From NCBI RefSeq assembly GCF_001307155.1, contig NZ_CP012830.1, positions 1,729,501-1,793,500 on the forward strand: a stretch of 64,000 nt of DNA, in the 5' to 3' direction. Origin of the DNA: Pseudomonas fluorescens (GTDB taxonomy: Bacteria; Pseudomonadota; Gammaproteobacteria; Pseudomonadales; Pseudomonadaceae). This document shows positions 38,575 through 47,919 of this stretch, piece by piece. How positions within the stretch are numbered: position 1 is the first letter of the stretch; the number at the start of each line of letters is the position of its first letter. The notes beneath the pieces are model-generated. The model searched no databases. It was not told the DNA's origin and saw nothing but the letters and a program-made list of their open reading frames with translations. Both the position numbers and the translations under genes were made by a program.

Positions 38575-39657
38575 ATGTCCACAATTACCCCAGCCACAAA
38601 CCCTCAACTGATTTATCTGGTTTATGGTGCCAACACCTACCACCAGGAAGCAGTGTTCAGTATCGCCAGTGCCTTGGCAGGGTTGCGCGAAACACCGGGC
38701 GAAAGCTTGGACATCCAGGTTTTCACCGACAACCCGGCGCCTTACCGCGACTTGCCGGTTCGGGTTCGAGAGCTGGATGAAAGCACCCGTCAGGTGTGGA
38801 TCGCCCCGCATGGTTATCACTTCCGCGCCAAGCACGTGGTGATGCAGCAGGTGTTGCGCGAGTCCGAGCGTGCGCTGCTGATCGACACGGATACATTCTT
38901 CCACTGCTCACCGCTGGAACTGTTCCGTCGCGTCGAGCCCGGCACCCTGCTGTGCAATGCCTTTGGATTGCAATACGGCAGCAACAAAGAGGCGGGGCTG
39001 TATCGGACACTGGCTGGCGTACTGCAGCAAAGACAGCTGGCAGATGACCAGATGCCACTGCTGAACTCGGGAGTCATCGGCCTTGATCGCGTCGATGCCG
39101 GCGTTCTCGATCACTCGATCGCCTTGATGGATGAGCTGTACCCTCTGGCGCAAGGCGCCTATACCCTTGAAGAGTTCTGCTTGTCGGTAGCGGCCTACCG
39201 CACAACGCAGGTGCGCGAGTGTCCAGACCTGATCCATCATTACTGGAGCCGCAAGCAGCTGTTTCGCGCCAAGATCAAAGCATGGCTGGACAAGCATGGT
39301 GCCGACCCGATCAGCACCTTCGCGCTGGATGAAACCCGCCTGGTGACTGCGACACTGCCGCGACCACCGACGCTCCAGCGTCTGGCCTATAAAATCGTGA
39401 CCCTGGCGCTGCCCAGGCATCAGCGCCAGTTCATGCGTGAAATCCTCTACGGCTGCTACCAGCACACCAACCCGTTCGATCAGGCCTGCACGCCAGTCTG
39501 GTGGGAAAAGGCTCGTGACAACGTCGAGCGGCGCCTCGATAACCCCCTTGAAAACCATCAACTCGAACACTGGTTCAATCACCCGATGATTCGCCTGGTG
39601 CTGGGTGAACGCCGCAAGGCCATCTACTTGCACCTGGTTCAGACAAAAGGCGACTAA
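38575..39657 (+). CDS. Glycosyltransferase-like protein (GT-A fold, DxD motif)
   Basis: 360-residue cytosolic protein. The N-terminus LIYLVYGANTYHQEAVFSIAS and the motif RALLIDTDTFFHCSPLELF (a DTD metal/nucleotide-sugar motif) resemble GT8-like glycosyltransferases. NSGVIGLDR at about residue 160 matches the conserved NSGV element of such enzymes. No membrane segment is seen. The donor and acceptor are unknown and no polysaccharide gene is nearby. Confidence 0.68.
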   Translation: MSTITPATNPQLIYLVYGANTYHQEAVFSIASALAGLRETPGESLDIQVFTDNPAPYRDLPVRVRELDESTRQVWIAPHGYHFRAKHVVMQQVLRESERALLIDTDTFFHCSPLELFRRVEPGTLLCNAFGLQYGSNKEAGLYRTLAGVLQQRQLADDQMPLLNSGVIGLDRVDAGVLDHSIALMDELYPLAQGAYTLEEFCLSVAAYRTTQVRECPDLIHHYWSRKQLFRAKIKAWLDKHGADPISTFALDETRLVTATLPRPPTLQRLAYKIVTLALPRHQRQFMREILYGCYQHTNPFDQACTPVWWEKARDNVERRLDNPLENHQLEHWFNHPMIRLVLGERRKAIYLHLVQTKGD

Positions 39658-39713
39658 CCCTCGGGCCAGACCGCCTCTAGCTATTTCACCGGCTCTCGTC
39701 GTAATCTCCAGCG

Positions 39714-40529
39714 ATGCCCGTCATTGCCCAATTGCTGACAGCCGTGCTTTTTGCTTGCCTGAGCTTTACCGCTCGGGGCGAGAAGCTGCGCATTGTCACT
39801 GAGCCCTGGGCGCCCTACGTCTACGAGGAAAACGGCCAGGCCCTCGGGCTGGACTACGAAACCACGGCGATCGTCTTCCAGCGCCTGGGGATTGAGGTGG
39901 AGTGGCAGTTCCTGCCATGGAAACGCTGCCTGGCCATGCTTGATCAAGGGTTGGCCGACGGCGCGCTGGATATCTTCCACAGCAGCGAACGCGACGCCAC
40001 CCTGCTCTATCCCGGCGAACCACTTTCGGAAGTCGAGTTCGTGCTGTTCTATGCCAATGATCGTCCTCACCCCTTCCGCACCCTTGAAGACCTGCGAGGC
40101 CTGACCATCGGCACCTCGCCCGGCTACCTGTACAGTCAGGACTTCAGGGACTCGACCCTGTTCACCCGCGAGCCTGCGCCGACCCATGAAGCCAACTTTG
40201 GCAAGCTGCAGCGCGGTCGTATCGACCTGCTGATCACCGACCGTCGGGTTGGCCAAACCCTGCTCGACACCTTGAAACTGCGCGACCAGATCAGCGAAAG
40301 CCCCACGGTCATCAGTCACCAAAGCCAGTTCCTGGCCCTGCGCCGCAATGCCGGCATGGACCTGCTGGTGCAGCGTTTCGGCGCCGAGCTCAAGCGTTTC
40401 AAACGTGAACCGGCCTACGCTCAATTGAGTGCGCGTTATGGTGCCGGCCCGGTACCTGACACCACACAGATCACGCCGCAAGCCAGCAACGGGAAAACCG
40501 TTGAGCAGCAGGAAAGCAGCGCTCCGTGA
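39714..40529 (+). CDS. Periplasmic solute-binding protein, family 3
   Basis: 271 residues. The signal peptide VIAQLLTAVLFACLSFTARG precedes EKLRIVTEPWAPYVYEENG, the family-3 ligand-pocket strand, followed by GLDYETTAIVFQRLG and WKRCLAMLDQGLADGALD. An extra Gln/Ser-rich tail (about 25 residues after AGPVPD) is present. No permease or ATPase is adjacent, so it is an orphan like the one at 7738-8475. The ligand is unknown. Confidence 0.82.
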   Translation: MPVIAQLLTAVLFACLSFTARGEKLRIVTEPWAPYVYEENGQALGLDYETTAIVFQRLGIEVEWQFLPWKRCLAMLDQGLADGALDIFHSSERDATLLYPGEPLSEVEFVLFYANDRPHPFRTLEDLRGLTIGTSPGYLYSQDFRDSTLFTREPAPTHEANFGKLQRGRIDLLITDRRVGQTLLDTLKLRDQISESPTVISHQSQFLALRRNAGMDLLVQRFGAELKRFKREPAYAQLSARYGAGPVPDTTQITPQASNGKTVEQQESSAP

Positions 40530-40535
40530 TTGCTC

Positions 40536-40544
40536 TGTTATACT
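40536..40544 (+). promoter_or_regulatory. Candidate extended -10 promoter of rhlE
   Basis: TG-T-TATACT forms an extended -10 element about 205 bases before the rhlE start codon. No good -35 hexamer stands at the right distance. The implied long leader contains short self-complementary parts (GCCTT with AAGGC, CGAGTACTCG). Confidence 0.45.
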
Positions 40545-40756
40545 CCGGCCTTCCCGCCAGGCTTACGCCCGGACGCTCGGTCTTGTTTAAGGCATCCCGA
40601 CACTGCTACAGCCCAGCTTTTCAGCCCGCGCGAGTACTCGAAGATGAGCCTTCAAGCCCCAGCAGGACCGGACGCGATTGCGCTTCTCCATAAACGCCAT
40701 TCGCGCCAGGCAAGACTATCCCATTGGGCCAAGCCCTAACTAAAACAGGATTACTC

Positions 40757-42616
40757 ATGTCCTTTGCTTCCCTCGGTCTCTCCGAGGCTTTAGTCCGCGC
40801 CATCGAGGCAGCGGGCTACACCCAGCCTACCCCGGTGCAACAGCGGGCCATTCCCGCCGTGTTGCAAGGTCGCGACTTGATGGTTGCGGCGCAGACAGGT
40901 ACGGGTAAAACCGGCGGTTTCGCCTTGCCGATTCTGGAGCGCTTGTTCCCCAACGGTCACCCGGACAAATCCCAGCGTCACGGCCCGCGCCAACCACGCG
41001 TCCTGGTCCTGACCCCGACTCGCGAACTGGCCGCCCAGGTGCACGAGAGTTTCAAGGTCTACGCCCGTGACCTGAAATTCGTCAGTGCCTGCATTTTCGG
41101 CGGCGTTGGCATGAACCCACAGGTTCAGGCGATGTCCCGCGGTGTCGACGTGCTGGTGGCTTGCCCGGGCCGTTTGCTCGACCTGGCGGGCCAAGGCAGC
41201 GTCGATCTGTCCCACGTGGAAATCCTGGTACTGGACGAAGCGGACCGGATGCTCGACATGGGCTTCGTCCATGACGTGAAGAAAGTCCTCGCCCGCCTGC
41301 CGGCCAAACGTCAGAACCTGCTGTTCTCGGCAACCTTCTCCAAGGACATCACTGACCTTGCCGGCAAGTTGCTGCACAACCCGGAACGCATCGAAGTCAC
41401 GCCACCGAACACCACGGTCGAGCGCATCGAGCAACGGGTGTTCCGTCTGGCCGCCAGCCACAAGCGCTCGCTGCTGGCGCACCTGATTACTGCCGGCGCC
41501 TGGGAACAGGTTCTGGTCTTCACCCGTACCAAGCACGGCGCCAACCGCCTGGCCGAGTACCTGGACAAACACGGTCTGAGCGCCGTCGCGATCCACGGCA
41601 ACAAGAGCCAGAACGCCCGCACCAAAGCCCTGGCCGACTTCAAGGCCGGCGAAGTGCGTATCCTGGTGGCCACCGATATCGCTGCTCGCGGCCTGGATAT
41701 CGACCAACTGCCACACGTGGTCAACTTCGAGCTGCCAAACGTAGACGAAGACTATGTGCACCGTATCGGCCGTACCGGTCGTGCCGGTCGTTCGGGCGAG
41801 GCGATCTCGCTGGTTGCCCCGGACGAAGAAAAACTGCTGAAAAGCATCGAGCGCATGACCAAGCAGAAAATCGCCGATGGCGACCTGATGGGTTTTGATT
41901 CCAGCGCTGTAGAAGCCGAGAAGCCAGAAGTTCGCGAGCGTCCGGATGTGCGTAACCCGCGCAATCCACGTGGCCCACGCGGCGACGGTCCAAACGGCAG
42001 CGGCGGTGGCGGCGGTCGTAAAGACAAGGGCAAGGACAAGGGCGGCAAGGAAAAACCGGCTGCCGGCCGTGGCGAACGCCCGGCTCAAAAGCCGCGTGAA
42101 GGCACCCCGGCCCGCGAACAGCAGCGTCCAGCACCCCGCGCCGCTGCTGACCGCGCACCGGACGAGTTCCTCGACGACGATATCGATAACTTCGGTAACC
42201 GCGTCGACTACGTTCCGCAACAGAAGGCCCCTCAAGGCCGTGGCCGCCGTCCGGGTGCTCCGGCACAAGGCGCTGCTGGTGCAGGTGCTCCACGCACCGG
42301 CCAGCCACAAGGTCGCCAGAACGGTCCGCGTAATAGCAGCGGCGCCAGCACTGGCACCCCGCCTGCCAAGCGCAGTGGTCCACGCAGCGGTGCTCCACGT
42401 GACGGCCAGGCCCGTCGCGAGGAGTCGCGCAACCGCCGCCCGGCCCGTGACGACCAGCCGCGTCAGGAACCCGCAGTGCAGAACCCGCGCGGTACCCAGC
42501 CGAAGATCATGCACAAGGAGTCCAAGGCTGATCGCTTCCCGACACCTGAGCAGCTCGATCAACTGCCAAGCCGCCCACGCGGCGAGAAACCGGCGTTGCT
42601 GACCCGCAACCGCTGA
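40757..42616 (+). CDS. rhlE: DEAD-box RNA helicase RhlE
   Basis: 619 residues. The helicase core (about 1-375) has the Q motif, [64 protein letters not shown] and [11 protein letters not shown]. Residues 390-619 form a long low-complexity tail rich in Arg, Gly, Pro, Ala and Gln, with Gly-rich ([16 protein letters not shown]) and RGRRPG-type stretches, probably disordered and RNA-binding. RhlE proteins act in ribosome maturation and RNA decay. The start [12 protein letters not shown] at 40757 is standard; the in-frame 40724 is rejected. Confidence 0.95.
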   Translation: MSFASLGLSEALVRAIEAAGYTQPTPVQQRAIPAVLQGRDLMVAAQTGTGKTGGFALPILERLFPNGHPDKSQRHGPRQPRVLVLTPTRELAAQVHESFKVYARDLKFVSACIFGGVGMNPQVQAMSRGVDVLVACPGRLLDLAGQGSVDLSHVEILVLDEADRMLDMGFVHDVKKVLARLPAKRQNLLFSATFSKDITDLAGKLLHNPERIEVTPPNTTVERIEQRVFRLAASHKRSLLAHLITAGAWEQVLVFTRTKHGANRLAEYLDKHGLSAVAIHGNKSQNARTKALADFKAGEVRILVATDIAARGLDIDQLPHVVNFELPNVDEDYVHRIGRTGRAGRSGEAISLVAPDEEKLLKSIERMTKQKIADGDLMGFDSSAVEAEKPEVRERPDVRNPRNPRGPRGDGPNGSGGGGGRKDKGKDKGGKEKPAAGRGERPAQKPREGTPAREQQRPAPRAAADRAPDEFLDDDIDNFGNRVDYVPQQKAPQGRGRRPGAPAQGAAGAGAPRTGQPQGRQNGPRNSSGASTGTPPAKRSGPRSGAPRDGQARREESRNRRPARDDQPRQEPAVQNPRGTQPKIMHKESKADRFPTPEQLDQLPSRPRGEKPALLTRNR

Positions 42617-42630
42617 TTTCTCCTCCTAAC

Positions 42631-42666
42631 AAAAACGCCCCTGATCTCGCGATCAGGGGCGTTTTT
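42631..42666. terminator. Bidirectional intrinsic terminator
   Basis: AAAAACGCCCCTGATC-TCGC-GATCAGGGGCGTTTTT is perfectly self-complementary and lies between the convergent rhlE and yceI-like genes. Confidence 0.95.
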
Positions 42667-42682
42667 GTGTCAGCAGCGAAAA

Positions 42683-43261
42683 TTATTTCGCTTGAACACC
42701 TTCAAACGTGATGTCCAGGTCCAGGGTCTGGGAAGTAGGACCTGGGCCTTTGATGCCGAACTCGCTCAACTGCAGGGTAGTCGTGCCGTTGAAGCCGGCA
42801 CGGTAGCCACCCCATGGGTCCTTGCCTTCGCCGTTGAAGGTTGCCTTGATCACAACTGGCTTGGTCACGCCGTGCAGGGTCAGGTCGCCGGTCACGTCAG
42901 CGGTTTTTTCGCCAGTGGATTTGACACTGGTGGAAACGAACTTGGCTTCAGGGTATTTCGCTGCGTCCAGGAAGTCCGGGGTACGGATGTGCTTGTCACG
43001 TTCAGCGTGATTGGTATCAACGCTGGCGGTTTTCAGCACAACGTCGATTTTACTGGCTTCTGGAGCCTTGGCGTCGAAGCTGAACTTACCGTCCCAGTCC
43101 TTGAAAGTACCGTGGATGAAGCTGTAGCCCAGGTGGCTGATCTTGAAGTCGACGAAAGCGTGATTGCCTTCCTTGTCGATCTTGTATTCCGCGGCCATCG
43201 CTTGCCCTGCCGACAACAGAGCAGTACCGATTGCCAGAGCGGCGAGAGTCTTTTTCAACAT
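42683..43261 (-). CDS. YceI-family periplasmic protein
   Basis: 192 residues. The signal peptide [18 protein letters not shown] is followed by the YceI lipocalin-like barrel ([51 protein letters not shown]). The family binds isoprenoid-type lipids. It follows a cytochrome b561 gene by 31 bases, an arrangement seen often, which suggests the two work together, perhaps in quinone-linked redox at the membrane. In P. aeruginosa the syntenic gene is known as the protease PasP. Confidence 0.9.
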   Translation of the reverse strand: MLKKTLAALAIGTALLSAGQAMAAEYKIDKEGNHAFVDFKISHLGYSFIHGTFKDWDGKFSFDAKAPEASKIDVVLKTASVDTNHAERDKHIRTPDFLDAAKYPEAKFVSTSVKSTGEKTADVTGDLTLHGVTKPVVIKATFNGEGKDPWGGYRAGFNGTTTLQLSEFGIKGPGPTSQTLDLDITFEGVQAK

Positions 43262-43292
43262 GCTTTCTATTCCTTGGAGTCGAGGTTGAACA

Positions 43293-43844
43293 TCAGGCTT
43301 TGCGTCCCAGCATTCGCGTCAGGGTCGCATCACGGTCGATAAAGTGGTGCTTCAGTGCTGCCAACGCATGGAGACCGGAAAAAATCACCAGCGTCCACGC
43401 CAGATACAGATGAATCGCACCGGCGGTGTCTGCCTGGTCCGGTAGACCGGAAATCAGCGCAGGAATTTCAAACAGACCAAACACCGGAATCCCGACACCG
43501 TCTGCGGTGGAAATCAGGTAACCGGCTATCATCACCGCGAACAGGCTGAGATAGAGGAAGGAGTGACCGAGCTTGGCGCCGAGGCGCGTCATGCGGCTAT
43601 AGCTTTGCAGCGTCGGCGGCGGTGGGCTGATAAAGCGCCACAACACCCGCAACGACAAGAACGCGAACAGCGTCAAGCCGATGCTTTTGTGCAAGTCCGG
43701 CGCTTCTTTGCGCCAGTTGCTGTAGTAGTCCAGACCGACCATCCACAAGCCCAGAGCAAACAGACCGAAGACCGCCAGCGCCACGCCCCAGTGCAGAAAG
43801 ATGCTGACCCCGCCATAGCGGGAAGAAGAGTTACGTAGCTGCAT
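43293..43844 (-). CDS. Cytochrome b561
   Basis: 183-residue, four-helix membrane protein. His residues placed for two haem b groups lie in FLHWGVAL (helix 1), DLHKSIG (before helix 2) and [24 protein letters not shown] (helix 4). It is probably an electron carrier between ubiquinol and a periplasmic partner. It is the first gene of a unit with the YceI-type gene. Confidence 0.9.
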   Translation of the reverse strand: MQLRNSSSRYGGVSIFLHWGVALAVFGLFALGLWMVGLDYYSNWRKEAPDLHKSIGLTLFAFLSLRVLWRFISPPPPTLQSYSRMTRLGAKLGHSFLYLSLFAVMIAGYLISTADGVGIPVFGLFEIPALISGLPDQADTAGAIHLYLAWTLVIFSGLHALAALKHHFIDRDATLTRMLGRKA

Positions 43845-44160
43845 TGCCCAAATCCTGTAAGAACTGCGACCAAGACTATCGAGTTATCTATCGATTTAAA
43901 GCCGAAAATTTCGCTTTGAAATATCGAGAAATACGATCAAGAGTCTGAAAGGGGTGGGTTAAGGAAAGATTAACCCCCAACGTGCGACCCAAACATCAGA
44001 TGCTCTAGCGTGCCCTGTCAGCGTATGTGCACGTCAATACAACCACGCAACACACCTGCGTTTCCATGCGCAAACGCCACAATAGGTTGTCCGCTCGCCT
44101 GGCATTGCATAGGCTTGCGCGACTGTATGTCCGCGCATCTCACGGACCGCCTCAAGGAGA
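43845..44160. other. Divergent intergenic region between cytochrome b561 and bioA
   Basis: No gene. It contains one small hairpin, GGGTTAA-GGAAAGA-TTAACCC (43956-43976), and several ATATCGA/TATCGA repeats near 43877-43908 upstream of the cytochrome gene. No clear promoter was identified. AAGGAGA at 44154-44160 is the bioA ribosome site. Confidence 0.5.
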
Positions 44161-44166
44161 GTGACA

Positions 44167-45573
44167 ATGGGCTTGAATAATCAGTGGATGCAGCGCGATC
44201 TCGCGGTTCTGTGGCATCCCTGCACCCAGATGAAAGACCACGAACAGCTGCCGCTGATCCCGATCAAGCGCGGCGAAGGCGTATGGCTCGAAGACTTCGA
44301 AGGCAAACGCTACCTCGACGCGGTCAGTTCCTGGTGGGTCAACGTGTTTGGCCATGCCAACCCGCGGATCAACCAGCGGATCAAGGACCAGGTCGATCAA
44401 CTGGAACACGTGATCCTCGCCGGCTTCAGCCATCAGCCGGTGATCGAGTTGTCCGAACGCCTGGTGAAGATGACGCCGGAAGGCCTGACGCGGTGTTTCT
44501 ACGCCGATAACGGGTCGTCCTGCATCGAAGTGGCGCTGAAAATGAGTTTTCACTACTGGCTCAATCGCGGCCAGTCGAACAAGAAGCGCTTCGTCACGCT
44601 GACCAACAGCTACCACGGCGAAACCATGGCCGCGATGTCGGTCGGCGACGTGCCGCTGTTCACTGAAACCTATAAAGCGCTGCTGCTGGACACCATCAAG
44701 GTGCCAAGCCCGGACTGCTACCTGCGTCCTGAAGGCATGAGCTGGGAAGAACACTCGCGCAACATGTTCGCGGCGATGGAACAGACCCTCGCCGAAAACC
44801 ACGAAACCGTCGCCGCAGTGATCATCGAGCCGCTGATTCAGGGTGCTGGCGGGATGCGTATGTATCACCCGGTGTACCTGAAACTGCTGCGCGACGCCTG
44901 TGACCGTTACGGCGTGCACCTGATCCACGATGAAATCGCCGTCGGCTTCGGCCGCACCGGAACGATGTTCGCCTGCGAACAGGCCGGCATCCGCCCGGAC
45001 TTCCTGTGCCTGTCCAAAGCCCTGACCGGCGGTTATCTGCCGCTGGCAGCGTGCGTCACCACGGATGAGGTCTACAGCGCTTTCTACGACGACTATCCGA
45101 CCCTGCGCGCCTTCCTGCATTCCCACAGCTACACCGGCAATCCGCTGGCCTGTGCGGCGGCGTTGGCGACGCTGGATATCTTCGAAGAAGACAACGTCAT
45201 CGAGAATAACAAGGCCCTCGCCCAGCGCATGGCCAGCTCGACCGCGCACCTGGCTGACCACCCGCATGTTTCGGAAGTACGCCAGACCGGCATGGTGCTG
45301 GCCATCGAAATGGTTCAGGACAAGGCGAGCAAAACCGCTTATCCCTGGCAGGAGCGCCGCGGGCTGAAAGTGTTCCAGCACGCACTGGAACGTGGCGCGC
45401 TGTTGCGGCCGTTGGGCAGCGTGGTGTATTTCCTGCCGCCATACGTGATCACCCCCGAGCAGATCGACTTCCTTGCCACGGTTGCCAGCGAAGGGATCGA
45501 TATCGCCACCAGCTACAAGGTCAGCGTGGCGGTACCGAAGGACTTCCATCCGGGCTTCCGCGATCCGGGCTAG
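44167..45573 (+). CDS. bioA: Adenosylmethionine-8-amino-7-oxononanoate aminotransferase
   Basis: 468-residue PLP enzyme of biotin synthesis that uses SAM as amino donor. Motifs: LWHPCTQMKDHE, SSWWVNVFGHANPRIN, YADNGSSCIEVALKMSFHYW, NSYHGETMAAMSVGD, IHDEIAVGFGRTG and LCLSKALTGGYLPLA (the PLP Lys). The ATG at 44167 has AAGGAGA six bases upstream; the GTG at 44161 overlaps that site's spacing. The other bio genes are elsewhere, the usual Pseudomonas arrangement. Confidence 0.96.
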   Translation: MGLNNQWMQRDLAVLWHPCTQMKDHEQLPLIPIKRGEGVWLEDFEGKRYLDAVSSWWVNVFGHANPRINQRIKDQVDQLEHVILAGFSHQPVIELSERLVKMTPEGLTRCFYADNGSSCIEVALKMSFHYWLNRGQSNKKRFVTLTNSYHGETMAAMSVGDVPLFTETYKALLLDTIKVPSPDCYLRPEGMSWEEHSRNMFAAMEQTLAENHETVAAVIIEPLIQGAGGMRMYHPVYLKLLRDACDRYGVHLIHDEIAVGFGRTGTMFACEQAGIRPDFLCLSKALTGGYLPLAACVTTDEVYSAFYDDYPTLRAFLHSHSYTGNPLACAAALATLDIFEEDNVIENNKALAQRMASSTAHLADHPHVSEVRQTGMVLAIEMVQDKASKTAYPWQERRGLKVFQHALERGALLRPLGSVVYFLPPYVITPEQIDFLATVASEGIDIATSYKVSVAVPKDFHPGFRDPG

Positions 45574-45591
45574 GGTTTACCGAAGATCGAT

Positions 45592-45736
45592 TGTGGCGAG
45601 GGAGCTTGCTCCCGCTGGGACGCGAAGCGGCCCCAAAAACCTGCAACCGCGTTTTATCAGTTAATACGCATCTGCCGGGTTACGACTGCTTCGCCCGAAC
45701 GCGGACCGGCCGGCGGGAGCAAGCTCCCTCGCCACA
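45592..45736. repeat. REP-type inverted repeat pair, longer spacer
   Basis: Arms TGTGGCGAGGGAGCTTGCTC and GGAGCAAGCTCCCTCGCCACA. The right half carries an unusual insert CCCGAACGCGGACCGGCCGG, also seen in the copy at 63270-63414, marking a subtype. Confidence 0.9.
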
Positions 45737-45779
45737 GATCATCACCAAGCCGCACATTCAAATTTTACAGAGACCCAGA

Positions 45780-46499
45780 ATGAGACTGTCCCGCTTCTTC
45801 ATCGACGCCCCCTTGAGCCTCGGCGAGCATGAATTGCCAGAGGCTCAGGCGCACTACATCAGTCGCGTACTGCGCATGGCCGAGGGCGATGCGCTGCAAG
45901 TGTTCGACGGTTCAGGCCAGGAGTTTCGCGGCACGCTGGCGGAAGTTGGCAAGAAACGCGTGCGCGTGGCATTAACGGAAAGCTTCGCCGGGCAAATCGA
46001 GTCGCCGTTGCAGATTCATCTGGGCCAGGGTTTGTCCCGCGGCGAGCGGATGGACTGGGCGATTCAGAAAGCCACCGAACTGGGCGTGACTGAAATCACC
46101 CCGATTTTCAGTGACCGCTGCGAAGTCCGGCTCAAGGACGAACGCGCCGACAAACGCCTGCAACACTGGCGTCAGGTCGCTATCAGTGCGTGCGAACAAT
46201 GCGGTCGTTCGCGAGTGCCGGTGATCCACCCGCCGCTGTTGCTGGCCGACTGGCTCAAACAATCCGAGGCCGAACTGAAGCTGGTGCTGCACCCGGTGGC
46301 CGAGCCGCTGGTCAGCCATGCAAAACCTTCGACACTGGCGTTCCTGATCGGCCCGGAAGGCGGGTTGTCGGACGTGGAAGTCGATCAGGCTCAAAGCGCC
46401 GGCTTCCATTCCGCCCGCCTCGGCCCACGAGTGCTGCGTACCGAAACCGCGCCGGTGGTGGCATTGGCCGTGGCCCAGCAGTTGTGGGGGGATTTCTAA
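45780..46499 (+). CDS. rsmE: 16S rRNA (uracil-1498-N3)-methyltransferase
   Basis: 239-residue SPOUT methyltransferase. N-terminal PUA-like part with HYISRVLRMAEGDALQVFDGSG, then RMDWAIQKATELGVTEITPIFSDR, and the SAM-binding knot FLIGPEGGLSDVE ... RLGPRVLRTETAPVVAL. The ATG at 45780 is the family start; the frame continues upstream through a REP element without meaning. Gene order bioA-rsmE is conserved in Pseudomonas. Confidence 0.95.
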   Translation: MRLSRFFIDAPLSLGEHELPEAQAHYISRVLRMAEGDALQVFDGSGQEFRGTLAEVGKKRVRVALTESFAGQIESPLQIHLGQGLSRGERMDWAIQKATELGVTEITPIFSDRCEVRLKDERADKRLQHWRQVAISACEQCGRSRVPVIHPPLLLADWLKQSEAELKLVLHPVAEPLVSHAKPSTLAFLIGPEGGLSDVEVDQAQSAGFHSARLGPRVLRTETAPVVALAVAQQLWGDF

Positions 46500-46528
46500 C
46501 CGCACTTTTTTTGATTTGCGGTGATTGG

Positions 46529-46604
46529 AAAAGATCGCAGCCTGCACCAGCTCCTACGGATGAACGCGATCCCCGTAGGAGCTGGCGAAGCCTGCGATCT
46601 TTTT
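46529..46604. repeat. Inverted repeat (AAAAGATCGCAGCCTGC type)
   Basis: AAAAGATCGCAGCCTGCACC and its mirror GGCGAAGCCTGCGATCTTTT enclose AGCTCCTACGG and CCGTAGGAGCT. The T-run on either side makes it terminator-like for the convergent rsmE and solute-binding protein genes. A sister copy lies at 50193-50267. Confidence 0.88.
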
Positions 46605-46609
46605 GCCGT

Positions 46610-47512
46610 TTATTCCACCGGATCACTTACCGGTTTGGCGATGATGGCTTTCAGCTCGCTGGTCATTGGAAACTCCAGGTTCAGCCCTTTAGGCGGGATC
46701 GGCTGTTCGAACCAGCGTTGGTAGATGCCGTTGATTTCACCCGAGCTGTACAGGTCCGCCAGGGCTCCGTTGACCAGCGCGAGGAATTGCGGATCATCCT
46801 TGCGCACCATGCAGCTGTAGATTTCCCGCGACTGCTCTTCTCCAACTACCACCCACTTGTGCGGATCACGGGCCTTGGCGCGCTCGCCGTAAAGCAGTGC
46901 ATCATCCATGTAAAACGCCGCTGCCCGGCCCGATTGCAACATCTGGAAGGCTTCGCCGTGATCCTTGGCACTGATCACGAACATGTCGATCTTGTGGTCG
47001 GCGTTGTAGCTTTTGAGAAAGCGCTCGTTAGTGGTGCCGGCGGTGGTCACCACGCTCTTGCCGCGCAGGTCGGCGAAGCTCTTGATGCCGCTGTCGCTGG
47101 CCGTGAGTAACTGGCCTTTGACGTAAATAAACCCGTAGGAAAACGCCACCTGTTTTTGCCGCTCGACGGTCACCCCGGTAGAACCGCATTCAAGGTCTAC
47201 GGTGCCGTTCTGCACCAGCGGGATCCGCGTCTGCGAGGTCACGAGGTTGTACTTCACCTTGAGCTGCGGCAACGCGAGTTTCTGCTGGATACGCTCGACG
47301 ATCTTGTTCGCCAGGTCCACCGAGTAACCCATGGGCTGGCCCGACTGATCCCCCACATAAGAGAACGGCACCGACGCATCGCGATAGCCCAGCGTGATGC
47401 TGTTGGCGCTGGCAATTTTGCTCAAGGTGCCGGTCAGCGGCGCCTCGGCCGCCTGGACTTGAGTCCCGAGCAGCAGGCCCAGGGTGCAGCCGATCAACGT
47501 GATTTTTTGCAT
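46610..47512 (-). CDS. Amino acid solute-binding protein, family 3 (GltI-like)
   Basis: 300 residues. Signal peptide LIGCTLGLLLGTQVQA. The mature part begins with a GTLSKIASANSITLGYRDASVPFSY segment and has MGYSVDLANKIVERI, DLECGSTGVTVERQKQVAFSYGF (the GltI-type STxxxxxR signature) and AGTTNERFLKSY. It probably binds acidic or other amino acids. It lies in a likely operon with ridA and a DadA-like enzyme, without a permease. Confidence 0.88.
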   Translation of the reverse strand: MQKITLIGCTLGLLLGTQVQAAEAPLTGTLSKIASANSITLGYRDASVPFSYVGDQSGQPMGYSVDLANKIVERIQQKLALPQLKVKYNLVTSQTRIPLVQNGTVDLECGSTGVTVERQKQVAFSYGFIYVKGQLLTASDSGIKSFADLRGKSVVTTAGTTNERFLKSYNADHKIDMFVISAKDHGEAFQMLQSGRAAAFYMDDALLYGERAKARDPHKWVVVGEEQSREIYSCMVRKDDPQFLALVNGALADLYSSGEINGIYQRWFEQPIPPKGLNLEFPMTSELKAIIAKPVSDPVE

Positions 47513-47541
47513 TGTTATTCTCCGTTGTGGATGGTGTTTAT

Positions 47542-47892
47542 TTAGCGGCGAGCAGCGATAACGGTGATTTCCACCAGCACCTGCGGGCGTGCGAGTTCAG
47601 CCTGCAAGGTGGTGCGACTCGGTGCGTGTCCCGGCGACAGCCAGGCCGACCAGACGTCATTCATCGCCGCAAAATCCTGGCCGATGTCCTTCAGGTAAAT
47701 GGTCGCGCTCAGCAGATGGTCCTTGTCGCTGCCCGCCTCGGCCAGCAACGCGTCGATCTTCTCCAGCACCTCGCGGGTCTGCCCTGAGACATCGGTGCTG
47801 TCGCCCGGCACCTGACCGGAGAGAAACACCAACTCGCCAAAGGTCACGGCGCCGGATAAACAACTGTTGCTGTTGATACGAGTGATGGTCAT
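47542..47892 (-). CDS. RidA-family reactive imine/enamine deaminase
   Basis: 116 residues. The trimeric RidA fold signatures are seen: FLSGQVPGD, then TIYLKDIGQDFAAMNDVW and HAPSRTTLQAELARPQVLVEI, where the Arg of PSRTT is the conserved active-site Arg. RidA clears 2-aminoacrylate and related imines. It is placed between a DadA-like amine dehydrogenase, which makes imines, and an amino-acid-binding protein, which supports a role in clearing reactive products. Confidence 0.92.
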   Translation of the reverse strand: MTITRINSNSCLSGAVTFGELVFLSGQVPGDSTDVSGQTREVLEKIDALLAEAGSDKDHLLSATIYLKDIGQDFAAMNDVWSAWLSPGHAPSRTTLQAELARPQVLVEITVIAARR

Positions 47893-47919
47893 GGGACGTT
47901 CCTTTGCATGGATGAGAGG

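Noticed and set aside
40530-40739. Small frame in the rhlE leader
   Set aside because: TTG start directly after the preceding stop codon, no ribosome site, and a leader with structured elements is the better explanation.
40790-42562. Minus-strand frame of 590 codons opposite rhlE
   Set aside because: Shadow of rhlE; low-complexity Leu/Ala/Arg translation with no motifs.
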